Assembly (NCBI RefSeq): GCF_022012475.1
Contig: NZ_JAKLWS010000006.1
Span: 1 to 64,000 of the forward strand
Length of the DNA: 64,000 bases
DNA from: Rhodohalobacter sulfatireducens
GTDB taxonomy: Bacteria; Bacteroidota; Rhodothermia; Balneolales; Balneolaceae
Reading direction: 5' to 3'
The position numbers and the translations under genes were made by a program. A model generated the notes under the pieces. It did no database searches. It was not told the origin of the DNA and worked only from the letters and a program-made list of their open reading frames with translations. Shown here one piece after another: positions 42,975 through 52,548 of the stretch. Numbering within the stretch: position 1 is the stretch's first letter; each line of letters starts with the position of its first letter.

Positions 42975-44249
42975 CTAATCCATCTCAATCCGATACTTCA
43001 CAATGGTTTGCAATCCTGTCTCTTCTTCGGTTTCGCGGGTGTACATGTAACCGTTTTTCACTACTTCAATTGGTTTGCTGCGTGGCCAATTGAAGCGGGC
43101 CATCAACTTCCCGTTTTGATCCAAGACCCACCATTGGCTGATTTTTTGATCGTTCATTATCGTGGACACCCAGAGGCGATTTTCATCATCCACCATCAGA
43201 TCATTTAAGGCAGGCCAGTTTGGAGGGAGATCCATTTGACGAATCAAGCGCTGGCGGCTGTTCATCATAGTCTGAATCATACTCTCGCTCATACCTTCTC
43301 CTGACATGGCAAGTATCAGTCTGCTCATTGAAGCATTACTGCTTTCTAAAGCAGTTTCTCTGGTTAACGAAACGTTTTGATAGGGATGGTAAAACGCTCG
43401 CAAACATTCTCCGTCCGGACTGTATTTTTTGATCAAAAAATCTTTTGAATGAGCCGCATAGATCGATCCATCATTAGAGACAGTAACCAATGGTTTACTA
43501 AAGAAATTGAGGCTAACGGGTCCAATATTCTGAAAAACAGATCCGATTACAACAGGTTGATCTTGAATTTTTAAGACTTGCTTCGGGATAAGTCTGCCTT
43601 CTTTATCCATTGGATAATAGCTCCGGGTAAGAGTATCTATTTTCGTTCCTTCGGGAAGGTCAGAAACCTCACGCAGGAATTTTTTAAAACTAACTAAAAA
43701 CGTTCCGCCTTTCTCAGGAATTATTTGATGGATATAGTAATCGTCTAATGCCTTAATTTGGTTTGTTGGATTTATGCTTACAGTACGAATCAGATTGAGA
43801 GAACCAACAGAAAAGACACTGATTCTATATGCCCGTAAGTCAACCGCAAATAGCCGGTCAGAAAAAATATGAATGGCAGGATAAGCAGACGAGAATTCCC
43901 CGGGCCCCTGGCCTTTCCGGCCGATATGTGTCAGATGTTGGCCATCCGGTTCAAAGACATGGATACCATTTGGCCCGCCAGCCGTAAAATAAACTCTGCC
44001 TGAATCGTCTACAGCAATAGTTCCTATATGATCAATTAACAGATCGTTTGTACTTCCGTAACTGGTATCCCGTTTTATTTGGATGGTGTTCTTTGGTTGG
44101 ATATCTGCCGGTATCACGGTTAAATTTGCCAGTTTTTGGAGAGGTTCGGGTATTTTTTCTTCTTGAGATGAGCAATTTGTCAATGTTAAGAGAATCAATA
44201 AGCTAACTAAGACAATTTGATAACGGTGATTTGATGAGAGTAAATTCAT
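42975..44249 (-). CDS. 6-bladed beta-propeller lipoprotein (10)
   Basis: From ATG 44249 the protein is 424 residues with a lipobox at LTLTNC (Cys26); the frame extends to 44282. It has LANLTVIPADIQPKNTIQIK, signature GRKGQGPGEF and C-terminal ETGLQTIVKYRIEM. Extra helices rich in Met and Ser (about 290-330 region, SSNASMSRLILAMSGEGMSE) are inserted between late blades. The penultimate strand WWVLDQNGKLMARFNWPRS is the conserved ring-closing element of this subgroup. Confidence 0.86.
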   Translation of the reverse strand: MNLLSSNHRYQIVLVSLLILLTLTNCSSQEEKIPEPLQKLANLTVIPADIQPKNTIQIKRDTSYGSTNDLLIDHIGTIAVDDSGRVYFTAGGPNGIHVFEPDGQHLTHIGRKGQGPGEFSSAYPAIHIFSDRLFAVDLRAYRISVFSVGSLNLIRTVSINPTNQIKALDDYYIHQIIPEKGGTFLVSFKKFLREVSDLPEGTKIDTLTRSYYPMDKEGRLIPKQVLKIQDQPVVIGSVFQNIGPVSLNFFSKPLVTVSNDGSIYAAHSKDFLIKKYSPDGECLRAFYHPYQNVSLTRETALESSNASMSRLILAMSGEGMSESMIQTMMNSRQRLIRQMDLPPNWPALNDLMVDDENRLWVSTIMNDQKISQWWVLDQNGKLMARFNWPRSKPIEVVKNGYMYTRETEEETGLQTIVKYRIEMD

Positions 44250-44323
44250 TAGTACTGGAACTTGTATTTTCCGTTTTCGCATTTTTATTTCTTTGTTTTA
44301 AAAAGACTGCGTGTGAGCAAGTT

Positions 44324-45529
44324 CTAATTCATCTCCACCCGATACTTAACAATTCTCTGTAAACCTGTTTCGCGGTCGATTTCGTGGGTGTAGAAATAGT
44401 CATCTTTTATCACTTCAATGGAATAATCTCTTGGTAAGGTAAATGTTGTGAGTAACTCTCCGGAATCTTTTAAAACCCACCACTCAAATACGTCAAGATC
44501 TTCAGAAGTAACAGATATCCAAATCCGTTTTTCATCATCTAATTTTAAAGTGTTAAAAGCGGGCCAGGAATCTGGCAGATCATCATTACGGATTGCATTT
44601 ATGAGTTGCTCATCGGCAGCTTGATAAACGGCGAGGGCATCCTCCTCTTCCAGGTTTACCCGTTTGAGAGGATAGTACAAGGCACGCTGGTACTCCCCAT
44701 CCATACTGTAGAATTTAAACAAAGGGTCATTCGTCCAGCCATAGACTAATGTATTATGATTAAAATCAAATTGAGAGCTTCGTTTATAGGGTACCTTAAA
44801 CATTATCAAATTATCATGAACGAGTACCTGTCCCGTCCACCTGAATGAAAACAGATTATGATTCTCATATTCACCCGTCTTGATATTAAATATGGAAGCC
44901 TGATATGTCCGTTTATCCAAATGATCGGCTGTGGTAACCCCCGGATCGCTAAAGAAAATCAGGTATTTATCATCGGGAAGGATAAAGAAATCGGTTGGCT
45001 TCAAAAATGCCTGATACCTACGCGACTGATCCACCCATGCAGGTTTTTCTGAAGGCTGATTTTCTAATGAAACATCAATATCCCTGATATGTTCGTACGT
45101 TTGCAGACTGAAAGTAGATATTTTTGATTGGTTAAAATCTAACACATGCAGATGATCGTTACTGACTTGAATTGCCCAGATCATCTGAAACTCTCCCGGC
45201 CCTCTTCCGGCTCTGCCAATAGCTTGAACATAGGATCCATCAGGATTAAAAACATGTATCTTATTTTCCCGAAGGTCAGCAATATAAACTCTTCCATTGT
45301 CATCAACTGCAAAGTCTTTAAGAATAGCACCCAAATGAACGGTATCCGTATCGCCGAATTCTCTCTCCTTCTCTATATTGATATCCAACTCAGGTTTTAA
45401 TTCAGCAGGATATACTTCGAGATTTTCCAAGTCTCTGATTTCTTCAGGAACCTCGACTGAATCCTGATTTAGGCAGCCCACCAATGCAACAAAAATGATG
45501 ATGTGTAAGAAGACTCGGGGATGTTTCAT
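44324..45529 (-). CDS. 6-bladed beta-propeller lipoprotein (11)
   Basis: This 401-residue lipoprotein (VALVGC, Cys19) carries LENLEVYPAELKPELDINIE, blade NGRVYIADLRENKIHVFNPDGSY, signature GRAGRGPGEF and ETGLQRIVKYRVEM at the end. It is clearly a paralogue of the propeller at 30667, which is paired with peptide D. The shared middle motifs (FFSDPGVTTADHLDKRTY here) suggest recent exchange between the peptide locus and this array. The ligand is unknown. Confidence 0.88.
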   Translation of the reverse strand: MKHPRVFLHIIIFVALVGCLNQDSVEVPEEIRDLENLEVYPAELKPELDINIEKEREFGDTDTVHLGAILKDFAVDDNGRVYIADLRENKIHVFNPDGSYVQAIGRAGRGPGEFQMIWAIQVSNDHLHVLDFNQSKISTFSLQTYEHIRDIDVSLENQPSEKPAWVDQSRRYQAFLKPTDFFILPDDKYLIFFSDPGVTTADHLDKRTYQASIFNIKTGEYENHNLFSFRWTGQVLVHDNLIMFKVPYKRSSQFDFNHNTLVYGWTNDPLFKFYSMDGEYQRALYYPLKRVNLEEEDALAVYQAADEQLINAIRNDDLPDSWPAFNTLKLDDEKRIWISVTSEDLDVFEWWVLKDSGELLTTFTLPRDYSIEVIKDDYFYTHEIDRETGLQRIVKYRVEMN

Positions 45530-45555
45530 TTTGTGTGGATTGTTGAATTAAATAT

Positions 45556-46827
45556 TTATTGAGTGATTTCAACCCGATACTTCACAATGGTTTGCAGTCC
45601 GGTTGTTTCTTCGGTTTCCCGCGCATAGAGATAACTGTCTTTTATTTTTTCAATCGATCGGTTTCCCGGCCATCTGAATGTTGCAAGGAATTCTCCCGTA
45701 TCTTGCAAGACCCACCAATCATAGCTTAAATCCTCACTATCTGGAATCGTAGATACCCAAAGGCGATTTTCATCATCCAGGATAATATCCCCTAATGCCG
45801 GCCATTTTTCGGGTAATTCAGCGTGAATTAGTAAATTTTCGTTTTCCTCGTCCCCCTCGCCATACAGTTTAATTAGTTCTTCCCTAATTATTCTCTTCTT
45901 TTCTATCGGTATGTAAAATGCCCTGAGAGAATCACCATTGGGAGCATACATTTTGACCAGAGATTCTTCGCTGTTAGCCGAGACAATATGACCGTCATCA
46001 GAGATGGATACCAGTGGTTGATTCAGGAATGTTACAGGGGCCATATTCCATAAATGACGGCCGCCAACATCGGCAGTGATAATCTTTTGACTTTTTAATT
46101 CGAATAGCATATCAGATACGACCTTTCCCTCCCGGTCCACAATGTAGTATCTGCCGGGCCTCGATTTATCAAGATTATACCTTGGTGTCCCAACATTTGC
46201 ATTTGCATATTCATCCATATATCTAACCAGGAATCGCTCATCATCAATAAGCTTATTCCCATTGTATAGCCAGCCGGTTAATTCCTCAACATCCGGAGAA
46301 CGGCTCAGATAAGCATTTTTAACGTCATCTACTTTAAGTGAATCGAGAGAAAAAAAGGTGGTGCGAAATTGTAAGAAATCAAACGCATATAGTTGGTTGG
46401 ATTGAATTCTTATCTCTGTTATTCCCTTAAACTCACCGGGCCCATTTCCCTCGCCACCAATATTTGTCAGGTATGAACCAGTAGAATCAAAAACCTGGAT
46501 TGTCTTTTCTGGTCGATTACCAACATATATCCTGCCAGAATCGTCCACTTCAACCCCGGCAATCCAACCGGCTCCCCCAAAAGGGAATCCACCACTTGTG
46601 ATATCTTTAAACCATGTTTTGGTAGCATTCCTGTCATCAATGACTGCATCTCGAATGAACTCAATTGAAGATGCTGGTTCACTGTTTGGTTGGATCACAA
46701 CCAAATTTTCCAACTCATTGAGATGTTCGGGGATTTCTGCTTCCGGGGGTGAGCAGTTTGTTAATGATAGAAGTATCAGCAGGCATACTGAAATAACTTG
46801 ATGAAGGTGATTTGATGATGATTTCAT
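45556..46827 (-). CDS. 6-bladed beta-propeller lipoprotein (12)
   Basis: This 423-residue lipoprotein (LSLTNC, Cys25) has LENLVVIQPNSEPASSIEFI, then an insert with Gly-rich SGGFPFGGAGW before the first blade, signature GGEGNGPGEF and C-terminal TTGLQTIVKYRVEI. It is the first gene of the array and lies 79 bases from the inverted repeat of DUF559 element b. The N-terminal leader is much like that of the gene at 42975, so the two probably arose by local duplication. Confidence 0.87.
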   Translation of the reverse strand: MKSSSNHLHQVISVCLLILLSLTNCSPPEAEIPEHLNELENLVVIQPNSEPASSIEFIRDAVIDDRNATKTWFKDITSGGFPFGGAGWIAGVEVDDSGRIYVGNRPEKTIQVFDSTGSYLTNIGGEGNGPGEFKGITEIRIQSNQLYAFDFLQFRTTFFSLDSLKVDDVKNAYLSRSPDVEELTGWLYNGNKLIDDERFLVRYMDEYANANVGTPRYNLDKSRPGRYYIVDREGKVVSDMLFELKSQKIITADVGGRHLWNMAPVTFLNQPLVSISDDGHIVSANSEESLVKMYAPNGDSLRAFYIPIEKKRIIREELIKLYGEGDEENENLLIHAELPEKWPALGDIILDDENRLWVSTIPDSEDLSYDWWVLQDTGEFLATFRWPGNRSIEKIKDSYLYARETEETTGLQTIVKYRVEITQ

Positions 46828-46905
46828 TATAGCACCACTTTTTGATTCTGTCTTGTTTTAATACCCAGCTCCAGAAGGCATGTCCCTAAACCAAGGGTTG
46901 ATTTT

Positions 46906-47406
46906 CCCCTCCTTCGCAAGGAGGGGTGTAGGGGTGGTTGAGTCTCACATATTTTCGAAACCTTTATTTAATTCTGCGGCTCGGTCTTTAAAAACAGCTT
47001 CCAAATAAACAATCATACTTTCATAATCCTCCTCTAAGTCCAATGTTTTGATCCTGATAACCTTGATTCCTTCCTGTTTCAAATACCGATCTTTTTCCCG
47101 ATCTGTTCTTATTTTCTCTTCGAAATAATGAAAATCACCATCCACTTCTACAGCCAATTTTAGTTCTGGGCAGTAAAAATCAACAACATAATTGTCAAAA
47201 CCATACTGTCTCCGAACTTTAAAACCATACATTTTTCTGCTTTTCAGGTCGTTCCACAGGTATATCTCCCATTTTGTCATGTTGTTTCGGAGATACCGAC
47301 GCTTCTTTTTTGTCTTTTTTGGGTTACGTTCCATATCAAAATCAAAGGTTTTCAATTCTAATCGTGTTATTTCTACCTCCCCTAACCCCTCCTTCGCAAG
47401 GAGGGG
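46906..47406. mobile_element. DUF559 element copy b (inverted-repeat-bounded, 501 bp)
   Basis: CCCCTCCTT/AAGGAGGGG palindromes stand at 46906-46926 and 47386-47406, with mirrored outer G-rich and C-rich flanks (GTAGGGGTGG and CCTCCCCTAA). The single gene inside is intact. The right end lies 16 bases from the stop of the RND adaptor, so the element ends close to a coding region without cutting it. Of the three copies, this one is the best candidate for an active form. Confidence 0.74.
46945..47334 (-). CDS. DUF559 endonuclease-like protein (intact copy)
   Basis: From ATG 47334 the protein has 129 residues: a basic N-terminus (MERNPKKTKKKRRYLRNN), then TKWEIYLWNDLKSRKMYGFK, VRRQYGFDNYVVDFYCP and ELKLAVEVDGDFHYF. 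Later it has IKVIRIKTLDLEEDYESMI. The Asp, Glu-x-Asp and following lysine pattern fits a PD-(D/E)xK nuclease fold related to Vsr. The longer frame to 47421 reads through the terminal repeat and is not credible. It may act in movement of its own element, but no experiment on this family is implied by the sequence. Confidence 0.85.
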   Translation of the reverse strand: MERNPKKTKKKRRYLRNNMTKWEIYLWNDLKSRKMYGFKVRRQYGFDNYVVDFYCPELKLAVEVDGDFHYFEEKIRTDREKDRYLKQEGIKVIRIKTLDLEEDYESMIVYLEAVFKDRAAELNKGFENM

Positions 47407-47421
47407 AATTTTCCATTTCAA

Positions 47422-48522
47422 CTATTCTTCAGCCTCCTCAACTCCTTCCTGAACAATCTGCCCTGCCATTCTTGGCCGCACCTGCTGCAGATGACTGAGT
47501 GCAAAGTGCCGGTCCACCGCCAGGGTATCCCCGGGGCTGATCTCTTCGTGATTCACAATAGCCCATTCAGAGGTTTCGAATTCTGGTTCTACATAGATCC
47601 ACTCTACTGTATTGCCGTTTAATTTGAAAACAAGTGTCCTGCCTCCATCTCGCTCAAGTATGGCTGCTCGCGGAATTCTGGCATCGCCATTGTGAGATTC
47701 AATCTGAATTCTTCCTTCTACTGTCATTCCGGGCCGGAGTGTACGCTCCCGGTTTTCAACTTCAACAATCACCTGGCCCGTTTTGCTTTCCGAATCAACA
47801 ACCGGAGAAAGTGCTTTAACGATACCGGTTTTTTGAATCCCGGATGGGGTTGTCAGTTCTACCGCCATTCCTGTTTCCAGGCGACTTAGCTCTGCTTCCA
47901 GTACATCAAATCGAATTAATACTGTGGTGTCGTCAATCAATGTACCAAGTTCACTGCCGGCCGCTATATACGCGCCGCTTGTAATTCGATCCTGAACCGA
48001 CAGTTCACCGGAAAAGGGAGCTTTAATGGTTGTGTATGAAAAATCCAGACGAGCTCGCTCCAATGCCAATTCCGCATCCGCCAGCCCGGTACTGATTCGA
48101 AGCATATTATCATTGTCTGGATTTGAATTTCCATTATTTTGACGCTGCCGCTTTTCAATATTGTATTCAATCTGAGCTGTTTCAAACTCATTTTGAGCTT
48201 CCTGAAGCTGGTATACCCACTCCTGGTCATCAAAAGCCAAAATCGTATCGCCTTCAAAAACCCGGGTTCCGTCATCTAAAAGACTTTGGGTGATAAACCC
48301 GCTGATTCGGGGACGAATGGTCATCTGATGAATCGGCTCCACGATCCCCTGGCTTTCGATGTAAACCCGCAGCGGTTGGTCGTCTGCCAACAAAAAAATC
48401 ACTTCCGGCCGGATATCCACTTCTTCGGGAGGTTCGGGACGGTCCTGGTCATCGCCTCCGGAGCAGGCGGTGAGAATTAGAATGGTGGTGAGTATTGCGG
48501 TAGCTATTAATTTTTTTAGCAT
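47422..48522 (-). CDS. RND efflux periplasmic adaptor lipoprotein
   Basis: This 366-residue protein has a lipobox at LILTAC (Cys20), then the standard adaptor order: SQGIVEPIHQMTIRPRISGF lipoyl half, an alpha-hairpin (about 105-165), the second lipoyl half APFSGELSVQDRITSGAYIA, a beta-barrel and a membrane-proximal domain. It would link an inner-membrane RND pump to an outer-membrane channel. It is flanked on both sides by DUF559 elements, which separate it from the permease at 49234 upstream. No TolC-like gene is in the window. Confidence 0.9.
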   Translation of the reverse strand: MLKKLIATAILTTILILTACSGGDDQDRPEPPEEVDIRPEVIFLLADDQPLRVYIESQGIVEPIHQMTIRPRISGFITQSLLDDGTRVFEGDTILAFDDQEWVYQLQEAQNEFETAQIEYNIEKRQRQNNGNSNPDNDNMLRISTGLADAELALERARLDFSYTTIKAPFSGELSVQDRITSGAYIAAGSELGTLIDDTTVLIRFDVLEAELSRLETGMAVELTTPSGIQKTGIVKALSPVVDSESKTGQVIVEVENRERTLRPGMTVEGRIQIESHNGDARIPRAAILERDGGRTLVFKLNGNTVEWIYVEPEFETSEWAIVNHEEISPGDTLAVDRHFALSHLQQVRPRMAGQIVQEGVEEAEE

Positions 48523-48547
48523 ACTGTTTCGTTATTAAGACTATTTT

Positions 48548-49188
48548 CCCCTCCTTTGCAAGGAGGGGCGTAGGGGTGGTTGAAAATCTTTATTCATCAT
48601 TAGATCTCAGTTTCAAACTTTCAGTATTTTCCAATTTTGATGTCTGTGTATTGCCAATATTAATATCTTTCATTTTGAACCACTTTTTATCTACCTCCCC
48701 AAACCCCTCCTTAGCATGGAGGGGATAAGTTTCATTTACCAAGATCAATACCCAACTCTCTGGCTTGGTCTTTAAAAATATCTTCCAAATAACCAATCAT
48801 ACTTTCATAATCGTCTTTTAAATCCATTGTTTTCAATCTGATGACTTTGATATCCTCTTCATTCAAACGTTGTTCTTTTTCCCGGTCCTTTTTCATTTTC
48901 TCCTTAAATAATGAACATCACCATCCACTTCTATAGCCAATTTTAATTCCGGACAGTAAAAATCCACTACATAGTTATCAAAACCATACTGCCTTCGAAC
49001 TTTAAAACCATACATTTTCCTGCCTTTCAAATCATTCCAAAGGCAGATCTCCCACTTTGTCATATTGTTTCGGAGATAGCGTCGTTGCTTCTTTGTTTTC
49101 TTTGGATTTCGTTTCATGGTAATATCAAAGTGGTCATTGTAAATATCATTTTTCTACCTCCCCTACGCCCCTCCTTCGCAAGGAGGGG
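48548..49188. mobile_element. DUF559 element copy c with an extra terminal repeat
   Basis: Three palindromes occur here, at 48548-48568, 48704-48724 and 49168-49188. The outer pair spans 641 bases and the inner pair with the gene spans 485 bases, close to copies a and b. The 48569-48703 stretch carries no gene but starts and ends like an element, with left-type GTAGGGGTGG and right-type CTACCTCCCC flanks. It may be an emptied element beside a second one. The gene inside is frameshifted. Confidence 0.65.
48732..49117 (-). pseudogene. DUF559 endonuclease-like gene, frameshifted
   Basis: The frame MKRNPKKTKKQRRYLRNN to ELKLAIEVDGDVHYL matches copy b and then ends at RRK-stop near 48893. A shift of one base after HYL restores KEKMKKDREKEQRLNEEDIK, then VIRLKTMDLKDDYESMIGYL, and runs to a TGA at 48732-48734. 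So one indel in a short A/T run destroyed the second half. The nuclease core is retained in the short product, but the C-terminal helix is lost. Confidence 0.8.
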
Positions 49189-49233
49189 AATGTTCAAACC
49201 CGCCATTTTTTCACAGCACTAAATATTTTCATT

Positions 49234-52200
49234 TCACGTTTGCCTTTTCACTTTCCCCGTCTCCACCCATTTAAAAATCAACGGGATTAAATAGAGAGTT
49301 AAAAACGTACTACTCACCATCCCTCCCATCAGTGCAATGGCAAGTGACTGACGAAACGCATATCCGTCACCAAAGGGAATAAGCATCGGAACGAGGCCCA
49401 AAACAGTCGTGATACTCGTCATAACTACGGGACGGAACCTGTGTTTACCGGCCAGTTCTACCGCTTCCAGCAGATTCCCGGTCTCTTCAAGATACCTTCG
49501 CATGAAGTCGACTTTCAGGATTGAATCGTTGACGGCTATCCCGGTTAAAATCAGGATTCCCATAAATGACAGTGCGTTCAATGAGAGTCCGCTAACCCAC
49601 AACAACAAGACAGAACCAATCCAGGCGAACGGGACAGCTGTGATGATGATCAACGGGTACTTCAGGTTCTCAAACTGGATGGATAGAATGATATAGATAA
49701 TGAGGATGCTCAAAAGCAGCAGTTTTCCCATATCTGTCATCAGGGATTGAACCATCAGGGCATTTCCGGCTACCTGTACTTCCTGGCCTGTGTTGCGCAT
49801 AAATTGTTGAATCGATTCCACTGTTTCACCGCCATTCCACCACCAATCCGCCAAATTCCAATTGGCTACATAGCTCAAAACCGGCGTTTGATTGACACGC
49901 TCTAACTGCTCTGGTTCTGTTGATTTCTCAATTTCAGCTATATAGCTCAGCGGAATTTCGCGGGCTCCCAGCCGGAGCGAAATACTCTCGGGACTATAGA
50001 TTTGTTGCTCACCATCTCTTCCTTTTAAACGTATGGCAATTCGTTCATCCTCGCGGTTCCAGTCCGTTACAAAGCTGCCACGCGTAACAGATTCCAGATA
50101 TCGGATTACCTCCTGCTCGTCGATACCAAGCTGCAGCAACCGGTCAGAACGGAATCTCAGGTTCCAGATATCCACTTCCTGTTCGTATTGTTTTTGGAAC
50201 TCTACCAGCAATCCCACATCAGCCATATAATTCTGCAATTCGGATGACATCCGTTCGCTCTCTGTTCGATCCAGCCCGATCATTCGAAAAAGCACCGGGG
50301 GCTGATCGGCACCAATCATTGTACTCCAGCTTTGAGTATCTGCAATGGGTTCAGTTGTCCACCCAGGGAAATCACGATCAAATTTCGATATTAACTCCTG
50401 GACTTTTTCTGCCTCTTCATATCCATTCACCGGGATATTGATACTGAATTTATTGAGCCCCTCGCGGGCAAGGTTTGCCAGGTTGGTTTGATCAGTATAC
50501 CCGCCTTCCATCTGGATCTTTTGCCCGCCAAGTTGTGCATTTTGTAATCTGAGTCTCAGCGCATCCGCAGCTTCTTTCGTGGAATTCAACGAGGTATTTC
50601 CGGGCAACTGAATTCGGTACGAAACGAGGGAAGGCTCGTCCTCCGGCAAAACAGTTTTGGGAACCGACAAAAACGCATAGACTGCGCTGAAGATCAACAG
50701 TATCGCTATGATGCAAATAAAGGCGGGCTTTTTTAGAACTCTCTGGAGGCTCTCTTCATATCGATCCAACAGGTTGTCGAAGAATTTTCGTGTATTAAGC
50801 CTCCCTTCAGTCTGGTTGTTACTTGAACTACTTTCATTTTTCTTCTTTATCTGAACGACTAAAACCGGCAAGATGATCAGGGCTACCAGCAGTGAGGCCA
50901 AAAGGCTAATGGAAAGTGTATAGGCCTGATCCTGGAAAAAAGCTCCTTCAAATCCACCTAAAAAAACAAGTGGTAGAAACACCGAAATGGTGGTAAATGT
51001 TGATGCGGTAACGGCCAGTGAAATCTCTTTGGTTCCCACAGCCGCCGCCCGTTTCACAGATGGCGCCACCGGCATGTGTCGGTTGATATTTTCGAGTACG
51101 ACAATGGCATTATCCAGCAGAAGGCCAATTCCAAGAGTGAGGCCGCTCAGAGATACGATATTTAATTGAATGCCTGATCCGTACATCACGAAAAACGTGA
51201 GAAAGATAGATACAGGGATGGCGATGCCGATGGTAAACGGCGTACGGATATCATTCAGAAAGGCAAAAAGGACAAAAAACGCCAGGATTCCGCCGATGAG
51301 CAGAGTTTGCAATAAATTCTGAATGGCTTTGCGGATGAACGTGGCATCTTCTCGCAAAACCTCTATGCTGATATTGGGGTGTTGTTCTCTCATCTGGTCT
51401 AAAAGCGGTGTTAAGGTGTCGTATACCTCCACGGTGTTGCTGCCAAACTCTTTTTTAACCAATAAATTCAAAACCGTTTCGCCGGAAACCGTTGCGAATG
51501 ACCTGGGATCTGCTTCTGCCAGTTCAATCTCCGCAACTTCCCCCAACGTAAGTATCCTGCCCTGGCCAAGCCGGCTTAGGGGAACATTTTCAAGATCATC
51601 CAACTCTTCAATTCTACTCTCAATCTTCAATGAGTAGCGGTACCAGCCATCCCGCAACTCACCACTGGATGTAAATAGATTGGCACTTTGCACCAGCGAC
51701 TGTACCTGGCTCAATGAAAGACTAAAACGGTCGAGTTCTCTCGGCAGGTATCGAATTTGGACTTCAGGTTCTACAGCTCCAACCAATACAACTTGCGCAA
51801 TCCCTTCGGCCTGTTCCAACCTGCGTGAGAGCACCTGTTCGGCCCATCGCTTCAAGTCAAGGCGGGTATCAAACTGTTCATTGGGGCGATTTTTTGATGT
51901 AACCGCCAGGACGGCAATCGGTTCGTCGGCCGTGGTATTAAAAATCAGCTGGGGACGCTCCGCTTGTTCCGGAAGACTGTACTGTACCTGGTCTAATTTC
52001 TCGCGGACATTCAGAAAAGCGAGGTCCATGTTATGCCCCCAGCGAAAATTGAGGTAGATAATACTCTGCCCCTGCCGTGCAAATCCATGAACACGTTCAA
52101 TTCCCGGAATAGTGCTCAGTACTGCATCAAGGCGTTCATTCACCCGGTTTTCAATCTCTCTTGGAGAAGCGCCCTGCCAGTCTGTTCGTACAACAAGATT

Positions 52201-52314
52201 TGGCGAATCCACATCCGGCAACAGATCTACCGACAGCTCATTCAGTGCAAGCCCGCCGAAAATAAAGGCTGCAAGAATGAGGATGATAGCCGTTATGGGG
52301 CGGTTTAGAAGCAA
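49234..52314 (-). CDS. RND-family efflux permease (1)
   Basis: This 1026-residue protein is of normal family length. It opens with a helix and LNELSVDLLPDVDSPNLVVR, has two large periplasmic loops, and has LGIGLLLDNAIVVLENINRH in TM4 with the expected Asp, plus LTGIAVNDSILKVDFMRRYL near the end. The substrate cannot be told. The first gene of the former efflux unit, it is followed by DUF559 element c, the adaptor, element b and then the propeller array. The second permease at 34813 is now nearly 10 kb from the adaptor. Confidence 0.92.
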   Translation of the reverse strand: MLLNRPITAIILILAAFIFGGLALNELSVDLLPDVDSPNLVVRTDWQGASPREIENRVNERLDAVLSTIPGIERVHGFARQGQSIIYLNFRWGHNMDLAFLNVREKLDQVQYSLPEQAERPQLIFNTTADEPIAVLAVTSKNRPNEQFDTRLDLKRWAEQVLSRRLEQAEGIAQVVLVGAVEPEVQIRYLPRELDRFSLSLSQVQSLVQSANLFTSSGELRDGWYRYSLKIESRIEELDDLENVPLSRLGQGRILTLGEVAEIELAEADPRSFATVSGETVLNLLVKKEFGSNTVEVYDTLTPLLDQMREQHPNISIEVLREDATFIRKAIQNLLQTLLIGGILAFFVLFAFLNDIRTPFTIGIAIPVSIFLTFFVMYGSGIQLNIVSLSGLTLGIGLLLDNAIVVLENINRHMPVAPSVKRAAAVGTKEISLAVTASTFTTISVFLPLVFLGGFEGAFFQDQAYTLSISLLASLLVALIILPVLVVQIKKKNESSSSNNQTEGRLNTRKFFDNLLDRYEESLQRVLKKPAFICIIAILLIFSAVYAFLSVPKTVLPEDEPSLVSYRIQLPGNTSLNSTKEAADALRLRLQNAQLGGQKIQMEGGYTDQTNLANLAREGLNKFSINIPVNGYEEAEKVQELISKFDRDFPGWTTEPIADTQSWSTMIGADQPPVLFRMIGLDRTESERMSSELQNYMADVGLLVEFQKQYEQEVDIWNLRFRSDRLLQLGIDEQEVIRYLESVTRGSFVTDWNREDERIAIRLKGRDGEQQIYSPESISLRLGAREIPLSYIAEIEKSTEPEQLERVNQTPVLSYVANWNLADWWWNGGETVESIQQFMRNTGQEVQVAGNALMVQSLMTDMGKLLLLSILIIYIILSIQFENLKYPLIIITAVPFAWIGSVLLLWVSGLSLNALSFMGILILTGIAVNDSILKVDFMRRYLEETGNLLEAVELAGKHRFRPVVMTSITTVLGLVPMLIPFGDGYAFRQSLAIALMGGMVSSTFLTLYLIPLIFKWVETGKVKRQT

Positions 52315-52548
52315 ATTGTTTTATTGATGAATAAAAAACCCTTTTCAAGTGATTGAGGATCAATATCTCTTAATGCACGATACTGATGAATTTATACAAC
52401 TTCTTTTAAATTAAATACGAATATTATCGTAGATTCTATGGTAAACTGCAAATTGCTGTTTCTTTCATCTTTTTATGTAACAGTTAATTTGACCATCTGC
52501 TATTTTTTAGCCCAGCTATAAAATAATTTTGGATTGAAGTTAACAGCT

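Noticed and set aside
38042-49188. CRISPR-like array from the repeated CCCCTCCTT/AAGGAGGGG palindromes
   Set aside because: The repeats are hundreds of bases to kilobases apart, sit in opposite orientations around genes, and no cas gene is present.
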